Shown: positions 49,754 through 57,087 of the stretch, one piece after another
Position numbering within the stretch: position 1 is the stretch's first letter
Layout of the letters: the number at the start of each line of letters is the position of its first letter
Assembly (NCBI RefSeq): GCF_027857615.1
Contig: NZ_JAQIFT010000054.1
Location: forward strand, 1 to 57,087
DNA length: 57,087 nucleotides
Direction: 5' to 3'
Source: Holtiella tumoricola
Lineage (GTDB): Bacteria > Bacillota > Clostridia > Lachnospirales > Cellulosilyticaceae
Notes under the pieces: generated by a model
Databases searched by the model: none
Told to the model about the DNA's origin: nothing
What the model saw: only the letters and a program-made list of their open reading frames with translations
Program-made: the position numbers and the translations under genes

Positions 49754-52096
49754 ATGAATGGTGTAGAGACGAAAGAAAAAAGCCCAATGGGGTTAAAAGT
49801 GAAAATTCCAGAATTAATAATGGTTTTAATGTCGTTTGCTTTTGCAAGAGTAGGATTTTATGAGTATTTTTATACTGTAGGAATTGCATATGTTGGCAGT
49901 TTGTACGAAAAAATAGAAATACGAAAATGGTCTGTACTTTTTGCGACTTTAGGCGTTTTTTCTTTAATGCGTTTTGATGTAGGTACTTTGAAATATGTAC
50001 TTATGATCGGTCTCATTAGTTTAGTACGTAAATGGTTAGAAATGAATCACAAAGAATGTACATTGCAAAATCAATTAGTGAGTACATTTGCAAGTATTTT
50101 CTTGGTGGATTTATTGAGTACACTCATCCAAGGATTTAATCTTTATACATGTGCTATTTGTATTGTAGAAGCATTAGTTGGGATGGCATTGACTTATATA
50201 TTTGCATGTGGTACTTCTATAATCTTACAACGTAGACAAACGCCTTTAACAAGTAAGGAAAGTATAAGCATTACAATCATGCTTGCATTAGCAGTTGCTG
50301 GAGCATTAGATTTCTATATTAGTGTACCTATATGTAAAGAAATTTATTTTAGGGATATGGTTGCATATATAATCCTTATTGCAGTTACTTATTTAGGTGG
50401 AGCAAATAAGGGTGTAACAATGGGAATTGTAATGAGCAGTTTACTTGTAATAATAGGATACATATCTCCTGCATTTGTAGCTATATATGCCTTGACAGCG
50501 TTAGTAGGTGGAGTGTTCTTGCCTATTGGCAAATGGGGAGTTATACTTGGAGGATTAATAGGACAACTTGTAGGATTCTCTATTTTTAATGGAGGAAGAT
50601 TAGACTGGAGTTTGATAGGAGCTTATGGTATAGCAGCAGTTATTAGTTTTATTATTCCTAAAAATTATTTTGGAATTGCAAGTTGGTTTTTGGAAAAGAG
50701 TATAGAACAGAATGAACAAATTCACTTAGAACGCATTCAAAGGATTATGACTACTAGATTAAAACATATTGTAAGAGGATTTGAACAACTGGGAGATAGT
50801 TTTGAAAAAGTACGACCTAAAAGAATGGAATTTACGCCTAAAGATATGCGAAATATCATTGAAGACACGGGAGAAAAGCTTTGTGTTGATTGCTCTATGA
50901 AGCAGTTTTGCTGGGTTCAAGATTTGAAGACAACTTATCAACATGCTTATGAAATGATTGATACATTTAAGGATAAAGGGTTCATTTCTGAAGCAAGTAT
51001 ACCTCCTCTTTTCAAAGAACACTGCCCTAATGCATCTAATTTTGCTTATGTAATGAGTTTTAAGTTAGATTTATTGCGTCAAAATACAATGTGGCATAAC
51101 AGATTCATAGAAAATAGAGCATTAATGGCAGAGCAACTTAAAGCGGTTTCTACTACTTTGAATAGTTTAGTAAATGAGATAGAAAAAGAAATTTACTTTA
51201 ATAAGGAAGAAGAAAATCTTTTGAAGGAAAATTTACTAGCACAAGGGATTCACTTAAAAGATGCAATGGTACTAGAGAATAAAGGGAAAATCCAATCTAT
51301 TGAAATTTATACAAGTAAACAAGATGATGATTACCCTGATATTATGGCTAGTGTAATTGAAGATACCTTAGGGTATAAAGTAGCACTAGAAAGTATGATG
51401 AGTAGAGAAGAAAATTATGAGTATAAGTGGAAAATTAAAAATACCTATCGTGTAACAGCAGGTTATGCAATTTGTGCTAAAGAAGAAATTAGTGGAGATG
51501 TTTATACCTTTATGGAAGTAGATGATGATCAATATTTACTTGCTTTAGCAGATGGTATGGGAAGTGGAAGAGTAGCTTATGAGGAAAGTGCAGCTACAAT
51601 TGAAATGCTAGAAGATTTTATGGAATCAGGATTTAGAAAAGATTTAGCGGTAAGAATGATTAATTCTGCTCTTATTCTAAATGATGATGATGAAGTATTT
51701 TCTACTGTAGATGTAACGTTAATTGATCGTAAGACAGGTATGGCAGAATTCCTTAAAGCAGGGGCAGCGACAAGTTTTATTCTACATGATGGAGATGTAA
51801 TGCCAATTAGGATGAATAGCCTGCCAATAGGTATAGTAAAAGATGTAGATTTAGAGATAAAACATGTACAACTTCATGATGGTGATATACTGATTATGAT
51901 TACTGATGGAATCCTAGAGGCTTCAGGAGATATACTAGGAAAAGAAAAGACATTTAAACATTTTATCTTAGAATGTAAAGGACAAGCACCTCAGTATATG
52001 GCAGATTATTTAATGGAAAAGAGTAGAGACTTATTAGGAGTTCAAGTTGGGGATGATATGACAATCATTGTAGCGCGTATCTGGAAAGAGCATTAA
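49754..52096 (+). CDS. spoIIE: Stage II sporulation protein E (serine phosphatase)
   Basis: A 780-aa protein with about ten membrane helices (residues 20-310), a central region that includes the Cys-rich stretch CVDCSMKQFCW, and a C-terminal PP2C phosphatase domain from about residue 570 with LALADGMGSGRVAYEES near 600, ILMITDGILEASGD and GDDMTIIVARIW. It dephosphorylates SpoIIAA to switch on sigma-F and binds FtsZ at the polar septum. TAGGAGGG lies before the ATG. A promoter with 21-nt spacing and a 0A-like box precedes it. Confidence 0.96.
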   Translation: MNGVETKEKSPMGLKVKIPELIMVLMSFAFARVGFYEYFYTVGIAYVGSLYEKIEIRKWSVLFATLGVFSLMRFDVGTLKYVLMIGLISLVRKWLEMNHKECTLQNQLVSTFASIFLVDLLSTLIQGFNLYTCAICIVEALVGMALTYIFACGTSIILQRRQTPLTSKESISITIMLALAVAGALDFYISVPICKEIYFRDMVAYIILIAVTYLGGANKGVTMGIVMSSLLVIIGYISPAFVAIYALTALVGGVFLPIGKWGVILGGLIGQLVGFSIFNGGRLDWSLIGAYGIAAVISFIIPKNYFGIASWFLEKSIEQNEQIHLERIQRIMTTRLKHIVRGFEQLGDSFEKVRPKRMEFTPKDMRNIIEDTGEKLCVDCSMKQFCWVQDLKTTYQHAYEMIDTFKDKGFISEASIPPLFKEHCPNASNFAYVMSFKLDLLRQNTMWHNRFIENRALMAEQLKAVSTTLNSLVNEIEKEIYFNKEEENLLKENLLAQGIHLKDAMVLENKGKIQSIEIYTSKQDDDYPDIMASVIEDTLGYKVALESMMSREENYEYKWKIKNTYRVTAGYAICAKEEISGDVYTFMEVDDDQYLLALADGMGSGRVAYEESAATIEMLEDFMESGFRKDLAVRMINSALILNDDDEVFSTVDVTLIDRKTGMAEFLKAGAATSFILHDGDVMPIRMNSLPIGIVKDVDLEIKHVQLHDGDILIMITDGILEASGDILGKEKTFKHFILECKGQAPQYMADYLMEKSRDLLGVQVGDDMTIIVARIWKEH

Positions 52097-52167
52097 AATG
52101 AAATGGAAATGAATATTTCCTTGAGATTATGGCATACTTTAAACACAAGTATGTAATGGGAGGAAAT

Positions 52168-52422
52168 ATGAGTAGAAAAGTAGTCGTTAATGGTAAAAAG
52201 AGTGATTGGTATGAAAGTGCTACTTTTGTATTGAAAGATACTACACAAGGATGTCAATACCCGCGTGATTTAGAGAATTATGCAGAAGAACTCATAGAGA
52301 ATTATTTAAAAAAAGGTGGGAGGTCACATCAGAATACAGACTCCTATAAATGGATTGATAACTTTTTCTTTATAAGTATAGGAATACTTATTTTTATAAG
52401 CATCATAGGGCTTATATTTTGA
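52168..52422 (+). CDS. Small protein with C-terminal membrane anchor
   Basis: An 84-aa protein I do not recognise. Residues 1-60 are hydrophilic (MSRKVVVNGKKSDWYESATF; one Cys in TQGCQYPRDL), and residues 64-84 form one hydrophobic helix at the very end. This topology puts the N-terminal part in the cytoplasm as a tail-anchored protein. The ATG at 52168 is preferred for its GGGAGGAA; an ATG 13 codons upstream has none. It lies 71 nt after spoIIE and may share its transcript. Confidence 0.65.
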   Translation: MSRKVVVNGKKSDWYESATFVLKDTTQGCQYPRDLENYAEELIENYLKKGGRSHQNTDSYKWIDNFFFISIGILIFISIIGLIF

Positions 52423-52426
52423 CTTT

Positions 52427-52454
52427 AAGGTGTATGATAAATATGCCTTTTTTT
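52427..52454 (+). terminator. Terminator after spoIIE and the small gene
   Basis: AAGGTGTA/TATGCCTT stem (two wobble pairs), 7-nt loop and seven T residues. Confidence 0.7.
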
Positions 52455-52521
52455 ATTGTATTTTAATTTTAAATATGTTCTAATACACATAGAAAATGGC
52501 AAAATTAAAAGAGGATAAAAG

Positions 52522-53892
52522 ATGGTAAAAGACATAGAAGAAAAGGTGAAACGATATATTATAGAGAATCAACTCATTTCTCCGGGGGATACTATAGTAG
52601 TAGGTGTATCTGGAGGAGCAGATTCTATGATGTTATTACACTTTTTAAATGCATATAAAGATTATTTTCAAATTCATTTAAAGGTAGCTCATATACATCA
52701 TGGTATTAGAGAAGAAGCTAATGAAGATAGAGATTACGTAATACAAGTTGCAAAAGATATGGATCTACCGTGTTATGTTCATCACTGTAATATAAAGACG
52801 CTAGCAAAGGAAAAAAAACAAAGTGAAGAAGAAATTGGAAGAGAAGAAAGATATAGTTTCTTTATATCTTTAACAAATCAAAATGATAAAATTGCTACAG
52901 CACACAATACTAATGACCAAGCAGAAACACTTATTATGAGATTTTTAAGAGGAACAGATATAAAAGGGCTTGGAGGTATCGGGGCAAAACGGGATAATAT
53001 TATACGCCCTATTCTTTGTTTATCAAGGAAGGAAATTGAAGCGTACTGTGAAGAAAAAGGTATTAAATACAAAAATGATCACACAAACTATGAAACAGTA
53101 TACACGAGAAATAAGATTCGACTAGAATGCATTCCTTATATTCAACAAAATATTAATCCTAATATTGTAACAACGTTATTTGAACATAGTCAAACTTATA
53201 AAGAACAAGAAATATTTTTAGAGGACTATACAAACAATATCTTTAATAAAATAGTAAAAGTAACTACTCATCAGATAGAAATTTTAATAGAACCTCTTTT
53301 AAAAGAGAAGACTTATATTCAAAAGAGAGTTTTATACAAATGTGTGTCTACTTTTATGGGACATAGTAAAGATATTACTCTAAAACATATTGAGCAATTG
53401 GTTGATCTGCTAAGTATGCAAAATGGAAAAAAAGTTTATTTACCATATGAAGTTATTGTATATAAGAATTATGAAGTGCTTTTGATAAGTCATCCAATTA
53501 AGGTAGGAATTTCTAATTATGAGTATACCCTACAACTGGGTATAAATAAGATAGAGGCTTTAGACTTCACAATTCAGTTACAGTTTGTTGACAGGAAAAC
53601 ATTTGAACAAAGCCAGCAAAATATGTATACTAAATATATTGATTATGATAAAATAAAAGATAACCTATGCTTACGTACAAGGCAGTTAGATGACTATATT
53701 GTCTTAAAGAATGGGTCTAAAAAGTTGAAGAAATTCTATATTGATGAGAAGATTCCACAGCACCAAAGAGACTTATATCCTATTATATCAGATGGGAAAG
53801 AGGTCATATGGGTTTTAGATTCAAGACTGAATATCAATTATTTTGTCACGAATCAGACTGATAATATACTAGAAATCAAAATGATTAAATGA
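52522..53892 (+). CDS. tilS: tRNA(Ile)-lysidine synthetase
   Basis: A 456-aa enzyme. The PP-loop is GVSGGADSMMLLHFL (SGGADS at residues 30-35). HIHHGIREEANEDRDYV and TAHNTNDQAETLIMRFLRG are conserved substrate-site elements. A C-terminal TilS domain with LDDYIVLKNGSKKLKKFYID and WVLDSRLN follows. It converts C34 of the CAT tRNA-Ile to lysidine. AGAGGA lies before the ATG. The tilS-hpt-ftsH order is the conserved Firmicute cluster; hpt starts 19 nt after. Confidence 0.96.
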   Translation: MVKDIEEKVKRYIIENQLISPGDTIVVGVSGGADSMMLLHFLNAYKDYFQIHLKVAHIHHGIREEANEDRDYVIQVAKDMDLPCYVHHCNIKTLAKEKKQSEEEIGREERYSFFISLTNQNDKIATAHNTNDQAETLIMRFLRGTDIKGLGGIGAKRDNIIRPILCLSRKEIEAYCEEKGIKYKNDHTNYETVYTRNKIRLECIPYIQQNINPNIVTTLFEHSQTYKEQEIFLEDYTNNIFNKIVKVTTHQIEILIEPLLKEKTYIQKRVLYKCVSTFMGHSKDITLKHIEQLVDLLSMQNGKKVYLPYEVIVYKNYEVLLISHPIKVGISNYEYTLQLGINKIEALDFTIQLQFVDRKTFEQSQQNMYTKYIDYDKIKDNLCLRTRQLDDYIVLKNGSKKLKKFYIDEKIPQHQRDLYPIISDGKEVIWVLDSRLNINYFVTNQTDNILEIKMIK

Positions 53893-53911
53893 CAAAAGCT
53901 CAGGAGGGATT

Positions 53912-54433
53912 ATGTTGAAATTAGAAACGCTCATAGCAGAACAAGATCTTCAAAGAAGAATAGAGGAATTAGGAGCGCAAATATCAAAAGACTATGAAGG
54001 TAAAGAAATCATAATGCTTTGTGTGCTTAAAGGTGGCGTTATGTTTATGACTGACCTTTCAAAGCGTGTTACTGTACCTATGAAGATGGAGTTCATGGCT
54101 GTATCTAGCTATGGAGATGAGTACAAAAGCTCAGGTATCGTAAAAATTATTAAAGATTTAGATGAGCCAATTGATGGAAAAGATGTATTAATTGTAGAAG
54201 ACATCATTGACTCAGGTCGTACACTAAGTTATCTGAAAAATATCTTAGAAGGTAGAAATCCAAACAGTATTAAAATCTGTACATTATTAGATAAACCTGA
54301 TCAACGTGTAGTTGATGTTGAAGTAGATTACGTAGGGTTTACTATCCCAGATAGCTTTGTTATAGGTTATGGTCTTGATTATCATCAACTTTATAGAAAC
54401 CTTCCTTACATTGCAGTCAACAAAGGAGAATAA
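53912..54433 (+). CDS. hpt: Hypoxanthine phosphoribosyltransferase
   Basis: A 173-aa purine salvage enzyme converting hypoxanthine or guanine and PRPP to IMP or GMP. The PRPP loop is VLIVEDIIDSGRTLSYL near residue 95, LCVLKGGVMFMTDL binds pyrophosphate, and VDYVGFTIPDSFVIGYGLDY holds base-contact residues. CAGGAGGGA precedes the ATG. It is placed between tilS and ftsH as in B. subtilis, and uses PRPP made by Prs. Confidence 0.96.
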   Translation: MLKLETLIAEQDLQRRIEELGAQISKDYEGKEIIMLCVLKGGVMFMTDLSKRVTVPMKMEFMAVSSYGDEYKSSGIVKIIKDLDEPIDGKDVLIVEDIIDSGRTLSYLKNILEGRNPNSIKICTLLDKPDQRVVDVEVDYVGFTIPDSFVIGYGLDYHQLYRNLPYIAVNKGE

Positions 54434-54468
54434 GTGCCGGGTTTAAAGCCAGGAAGGAGGAGAGAAGA

Positions 54469-56439
54469 ATGAAAGGTAAAATGAAAGGTGGTATGCTCTA
54501 CTTAATTATTGTAGGTGTACTTCTTATTGCCATATTATTTGGTGCTAATCAAAACTTTGCACCAAAAGAGCAATTATCACTTGGACAGTTAATGACTAAC
54601 TTATCTGAGGGTAATGTAGATCAGATGACAGTTAGATGGTCTGGAGATGATATTGCTTATGTAACATTTTCAATAAAAGGTTCAGAGAATGAATCAACTA
54701 TTCCAGTTGTACAAAGTGAATTTGCTGAATACTTAAGAACGTTACCAAATGATGTTATTGCAAATATGAAGCTTGACAGTTACGTACAACAACAAAGTAT
54801 GTTCTGGCCAATCTTCCAAATTGTAATTACAATTGGTATGTTTATCTTTATCATGGTATTCTTTATGCAACAGATGCAAGGCGGTGGCGGCGGCGGTGGC
54901 CGTGGTGTCATGTCATTTGGTAAGAGTAAAGCTAAAATGACTGTAGATGACAAAGGTTCCACTACTTTTAAAGATGTTGCAGGTTTAGATGAGGAAAAAG
55001 AAGAGGTATCAGAACTTGTAGACTTCCTCAAAAATCCACGTAAATACACTGAGATTGGAGCAAAAATACCAAAAGGTATCCTACTTGTAGGACCTCCAGG
55101 AACAGGTAAAACACTTCTTGCAAAAGCTGTTGCAGGAGAAGCTCAAGTACCATTCTTTAGTATTTCAGGTTCTGACTTCGTAGAAATGTTCGTTGGGGTT
55201 GGGGCATCTCGTGTGCGTGACTTATTCGAACAAGCGAAAAAGAACTCTCCAGCAATCGTATTTATCGATGAGATTGATGCTGTAGGTAGAAAGCGTGGAG
55301 CAGGTCTTGGCGGTGGACACGATGAAAGAGAACAAACATTAAATCAATTATTAGTTGAAATGGATGGATTCGGAGTAAATGAAGGGGGTATTATTATCGC
55401 TGCAACTAACCGTGCGGATATTCTTGACCCAGCGCTTCTTCGTCCAGGTCGTTTTGACAGACAGGTAGTTGTAGGAAGACCTGACGTAAAAGGTCGCGAA
55501 GCTATCCTTAAAGTACATGCAAAAGGTAAGCCACTTAATGAAGACATTGACTTAAAAGTTGTAGCACGTACAACTCCAGGTTTTACAGGGGCAGACCTTG
55601 CTAACTTAATGAATGAAGCTGCATTACTTACAGCTCGTCATAATAAACGTGCTATTGATATGGAAGAAGTACAAAAAGCATTTATTAAAATTGCTGTAGG
55701 TACAGAAAAGAAAAGTCATGTTGTTACAGAAAAAGAAAAACGTATTACAGCATTCCATGAAGTTGGGCATGCACTTATTCATGAGTTATTAGATGATATT
55801 GATCCAGTACACAGTGTATCAATCATTCCAACTGGATTTGCAGGTGGTTATACAATGCCACTTCCTAGAGAAGATAGATTATATAGAACAAAATCAGCTA
55901 TGCTAGATGAAATTGTATCTTTATTAGGTGGTCGTGCAGCAGAAGAAATTACATTTGGTGATATCACAACAGGCGCATCAAACGATATTGAACGTGCAAC
56001 ACAAATTGCTCGTGATATGGTTACAAAATATGGTATGAGTGAACTTGGCCCAATCAAGTTTGGTGATGAACAAGAAGAAGTATTCTTAGGACGTGACTTC
56101 TCACATCAACGTAACTATAGTGAAGATGTAGCAACTGCTATCGATCAACACATTCGTGCAATTGTTGAAAATGCTTACCAAAGAGCAAAACAATTACTTA
56201 ATGACAATATCGATATTTTAAATAGAGCATCTGAAATTCTTATAATTAAAGAAAAAATCACAGGACATGAATTTAGAAAAATCATGCGTGGTGAAGAGAT
56301 TAATATGGAAAAAGTTGAAGAACAAAGCATTTTCAACTTTGATGAAGTAGAAAAAGAAGCAAAACAATTCTTCCAAGAAGAAGCAAAACTTGAAGAGGCA
56401 ACTCATCAAGATGTAATGGATGAAGATGAAGAGATTTAA
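54469..56439 (+). CDS. ftsH: ATP-dependent zinc metalloprotease FtsH
   Basis: A 656-aa membrane AAA+ protease degrading misfolded membrane proteins and regulators. Two membrane helices (about residues 7-25 and 113-135) flank an extracytoplasmic domain. A Gly-rich linker follows, then Walker A GPPGTGKT at 208-215, Walker B IVFIDEID, and the zinc motif HEVGH at 430-434, which has Val where HEAGH is usual; HExxH is intact. The C-terminal tail is rich in Glu. AAGGAGGAG precedes the ATG. Its downstream region is replaced by an insertion sequence 20 nt after the stop. Confidence 0.97.
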   Translation: MKGKMKGGMLYLIIVGVLLIAILFGANQNFAPKEQLSLGQLMTNLSEGNVDQMTVRWSGDDIAYVTFSIKGSENESTIPVVQSEFAEYLRTLPNDVIANMKLDSYVQQQSMFWPIFQIVITIGMFIFIMVFFMQQMQGGGGGGGRGVMSFGKSKAKMTVDDKGSTTFKDVAGLDEEKEEVSELVDFLKNPRKYTEIGAKIPKGILLVGPPGTGKTLLAKAVAGEAQVPFFSISGSDFVEMFVGVGASRVRDLFEQAKKNSPAIVFIDEIDAVGRKRGAGLGGGHDEREQTLNQLLVEMDGFGVNEGGIIIAATNRADILDPALLRPGRFDRQVVVGRPDVKGREAILKVHAKGKPLNEDIDLKVVARTTPGFTGADLANLMNEAALLTARHNKRAIDMEEVQKAFIKIAVGTEKKSHVVTEKEKRITAFHEVGHALIHELLDDIDPVHSVSIIPTGFAGGYTMPLPREDRLYRTKSAMLDEIVSLLGGRAAEEITFGDITTGASNDIERATQIARDMVTKYGMSELGPIKFGDEQEEVFLGRDFSHQRNYSEDVATAIDQHIRAIVENAYQRAKQLLNDNIDILNRASEILIIKEKITGHEFRKIMRGEEINMEKVEEQSIFNFDEVEKEAKQFFQEEAKLEEATHQDVMDEDEEI

Positions 56440-56461
56440 TAAAAAAGCTTAGGGTAGATTG

Positions 56462-56523
56462 ATATGCTCCCCTTAAGGTAGGCAGTTTAAATAATAAAAC
56501 TGCTACTTTAAGGAGGAGCATAT
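56462..56523 (+). promoter_or_regulatory. Terminal hairpin masking the transposase ribosome binding site
   Basis: Arms 56462-56488 and 56497-56523 form an imperfect stem of about 25 bp with a short loop. The right arm contains the transposase Shine-Dalgarno AAGGAGGA. In transcripts entering from ftsH both arms are present and the site would be hidden. Confidence 0.65.
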
Positions 56524-56527
56524 TTTT

Positions 56528-57087
56528 ATGGGAAGAAAATCAAAATTTTCACCTGAACAAAAACTATGGGCACTTAATAGAGTTATAAGTGGTGAAGACT
56601 CTATACTTCATACTGCTAGCTTATTAGGTTGTAGTGATGTAACTATCCATGATTGGCTAAGAAATTATGAAGCTGGTGGTGTAGATGGAATTACTGTAAG
56701 TTCTAAAAACACTATCTACACTACTAGCATTAAGTTAGCTGCAGTTAAGGATTATTTACAAGGAGTAGGTTCACTACGTGAAATTTGCCAAAAATACAGT
56801 ATTCGCTCATCTACTCAACTTCGTAAGTGGATTATAAAGTATAATAGTCATGAAGAATTAAAAGCTTCTGGAATGGGAGGAGTACCTATCATGACTAAAG
56901 GTAGAAAAACAACTTATGATGAGAGAATAGAGATCGTTCAACACTGTATAGAAAATCAAAATAATTATGCTGAAACAGCTGCTAAATATCAGGTATCATA
57001 TCAACAAGCGTATTGTTGGGTAAAGAAATATGAATCTAAAGGAATAGACGGGTTAGTTGATAAACGTGGAAAAAATAAAACACAAGA
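56528..57087 (+). CDS. IS3-family transposase OrfA (partial, truncated by window end)
   Basis: 186 codons remain open to the window edge. Three helix-turn-helix units are visible: FSPEQKLWALNRVISGEDSI with HTASLLGCSDVTIHDWLRNY, then IKLAAVKDYLQGVGSLREIC with STQLRKWIIKY, and TYDERIEIVQHCIENQNNYA with AAKYQVSYQQAYCWVKKY. The pattern ending in WxxxY and GxxGLxDKR is typical of IS150-type OrfA, which binds the IS ends and frameshifts into the DDE OrfB. GGAGGAG lies 9 nt before the ATG, within a hairpin arm. Whether it is intact beyond the window is unknown. Confidence 0.85.
   Translation, partial: MGRKSKFSPEQKLWALNRVISGEDSILHTASLLGCSDVTIHDWLRNYEAGGVDGITVSSKNTIYTTSIKLAAVKDYLQGVGSLREICQKYSIRSSTQLRKWIIKYNSHEELKASGMGGVPIMTKGRKTTYDERIEIVQHCIENQNNYAETAAKYQVSYQQAYCWVKKYESKGIDGLVDKRGKNKTQ

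Larger units (their letters stand above)
56460..57087 (+). mobile_element. IS3-family insertion sequence, left part (continues past the window)
   Basis: The element seems to start near 56460 with TGATATGCTCCCC, typical of IS3/IS150-group ends, and contains a transposase OrfA reading rightwards. Only the left end is in view; the right end and target duplication cannot be checked. Confidence 0.75.

Noticed and set aside
1..57087. CRISPR array, prophage, toxin-antitoxin or defence island
   Set aside because: No regularly spaced repeats, phage structural genes, integrase or typical toxin-antitoxin pairs are seen. Apart from the IS at the right edge the window is core chromosome.

Overview
The window is about 57 kb of AT-rich, densely coded DNA from a Gram-positive endospore former. 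Sporulation genes (spoVB-like, spoVT, yabP, yabQ, spoIIE, spoVG, cwlD), pyruvate formate-lyase, the GlgC/GlgD pair and Shine-Dalgarno-led genes point to an anaerobic fermentative member of the Clostridia. A Lachnospirales or Cellulosilyticum-like organism is my best guess, but this is inference from gene content and is not proven. Gene order resembles the region around the replication origin of Bacillus and Clostridium (rpsF-ssb-rpsR, yybS-gdpP-rplI-dnaB, spoVG, glmU-prs-pth-mfd, spoVT-mazG-hup-rqcP-yabP-yabQ-divIC, spoIIE-tilS-hpt-ftsH).

Layout. 1-480: end of a stable-RNA transcript (tRNA-Asn, tRNA-Glu, 5S rRNA, tRNA-Cys, terminator). 580-2640: a SpoVB-type flippase and a DUF951 protein. 2777-8844: rpsF-ssb-rpsR, then a DUF2232 membrane protein, the c-di-AMP phosphodiesterase GdpP, ribosomal protein L9 and replicative helicase DnaB. 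8969-13937: a flavin oxidoreductase, a MerR-type regulator, and pflB-pflA on the minus strand. 14305-22995: a DUF368 membrane protein, CBS-type pyrophosphatase, DUF1858 protein, MecA (minus), GH18 hydrolase plus aldo/keto reductase, MFS transporter and CwlD. 23066-28196 (all minus): a MocR-type regulator, helicase loader DnaI, DnaD and MurC. 28382-46225: purR, glgC-glgD, spoVG, glmU, prs, pth-mfd-foldase, spoVT, mazG, hup-rqcP, yabP-yabQ-divIC, a patatin-like protein and a MATE exporter. 46404-48487: tRNA-Met, tRNA-Val and three minus-strand genes (stalk-domain protein, unknown protein, cytosolic parvulin). 48598-56439: an amidase-domain protein, spoIIE, a small membrane protein, tilS, hpt and ftsH. 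56460-end: the left part of an IS3-family insertion sequence that continues beyond the window.

How the genes work together. Most are core genes for replication (DnaB, DnaI, DnaD, SSB, HU, Mfd), translation (S6, S18, L9, Pth, TilS, RqcP), nucleotide metabolism (Prs, PurR, Hpt, MazG) and the envelope (GlmU, MurC, DUF368, DivIC). Sporulation genes are interleaved. Regulatory DNA is the more distinctive part: a Spo0A-type promoter with a 21-nt spacer before spoIIE, an exact sigma-G promoter match before spoVT, a 15-bp palindrome inside the pflB promoter, and a DnaA-box cluster upstream of dnaD-dnaI.

I see no CRISPR array, prophage, secondary-metabolite cluster or clear defence system. The only mobile element is the IS at the right edge. 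I did not find an obviously new multi-gene system. The best leads are the regulatory structures and two small unrecognised proteins.
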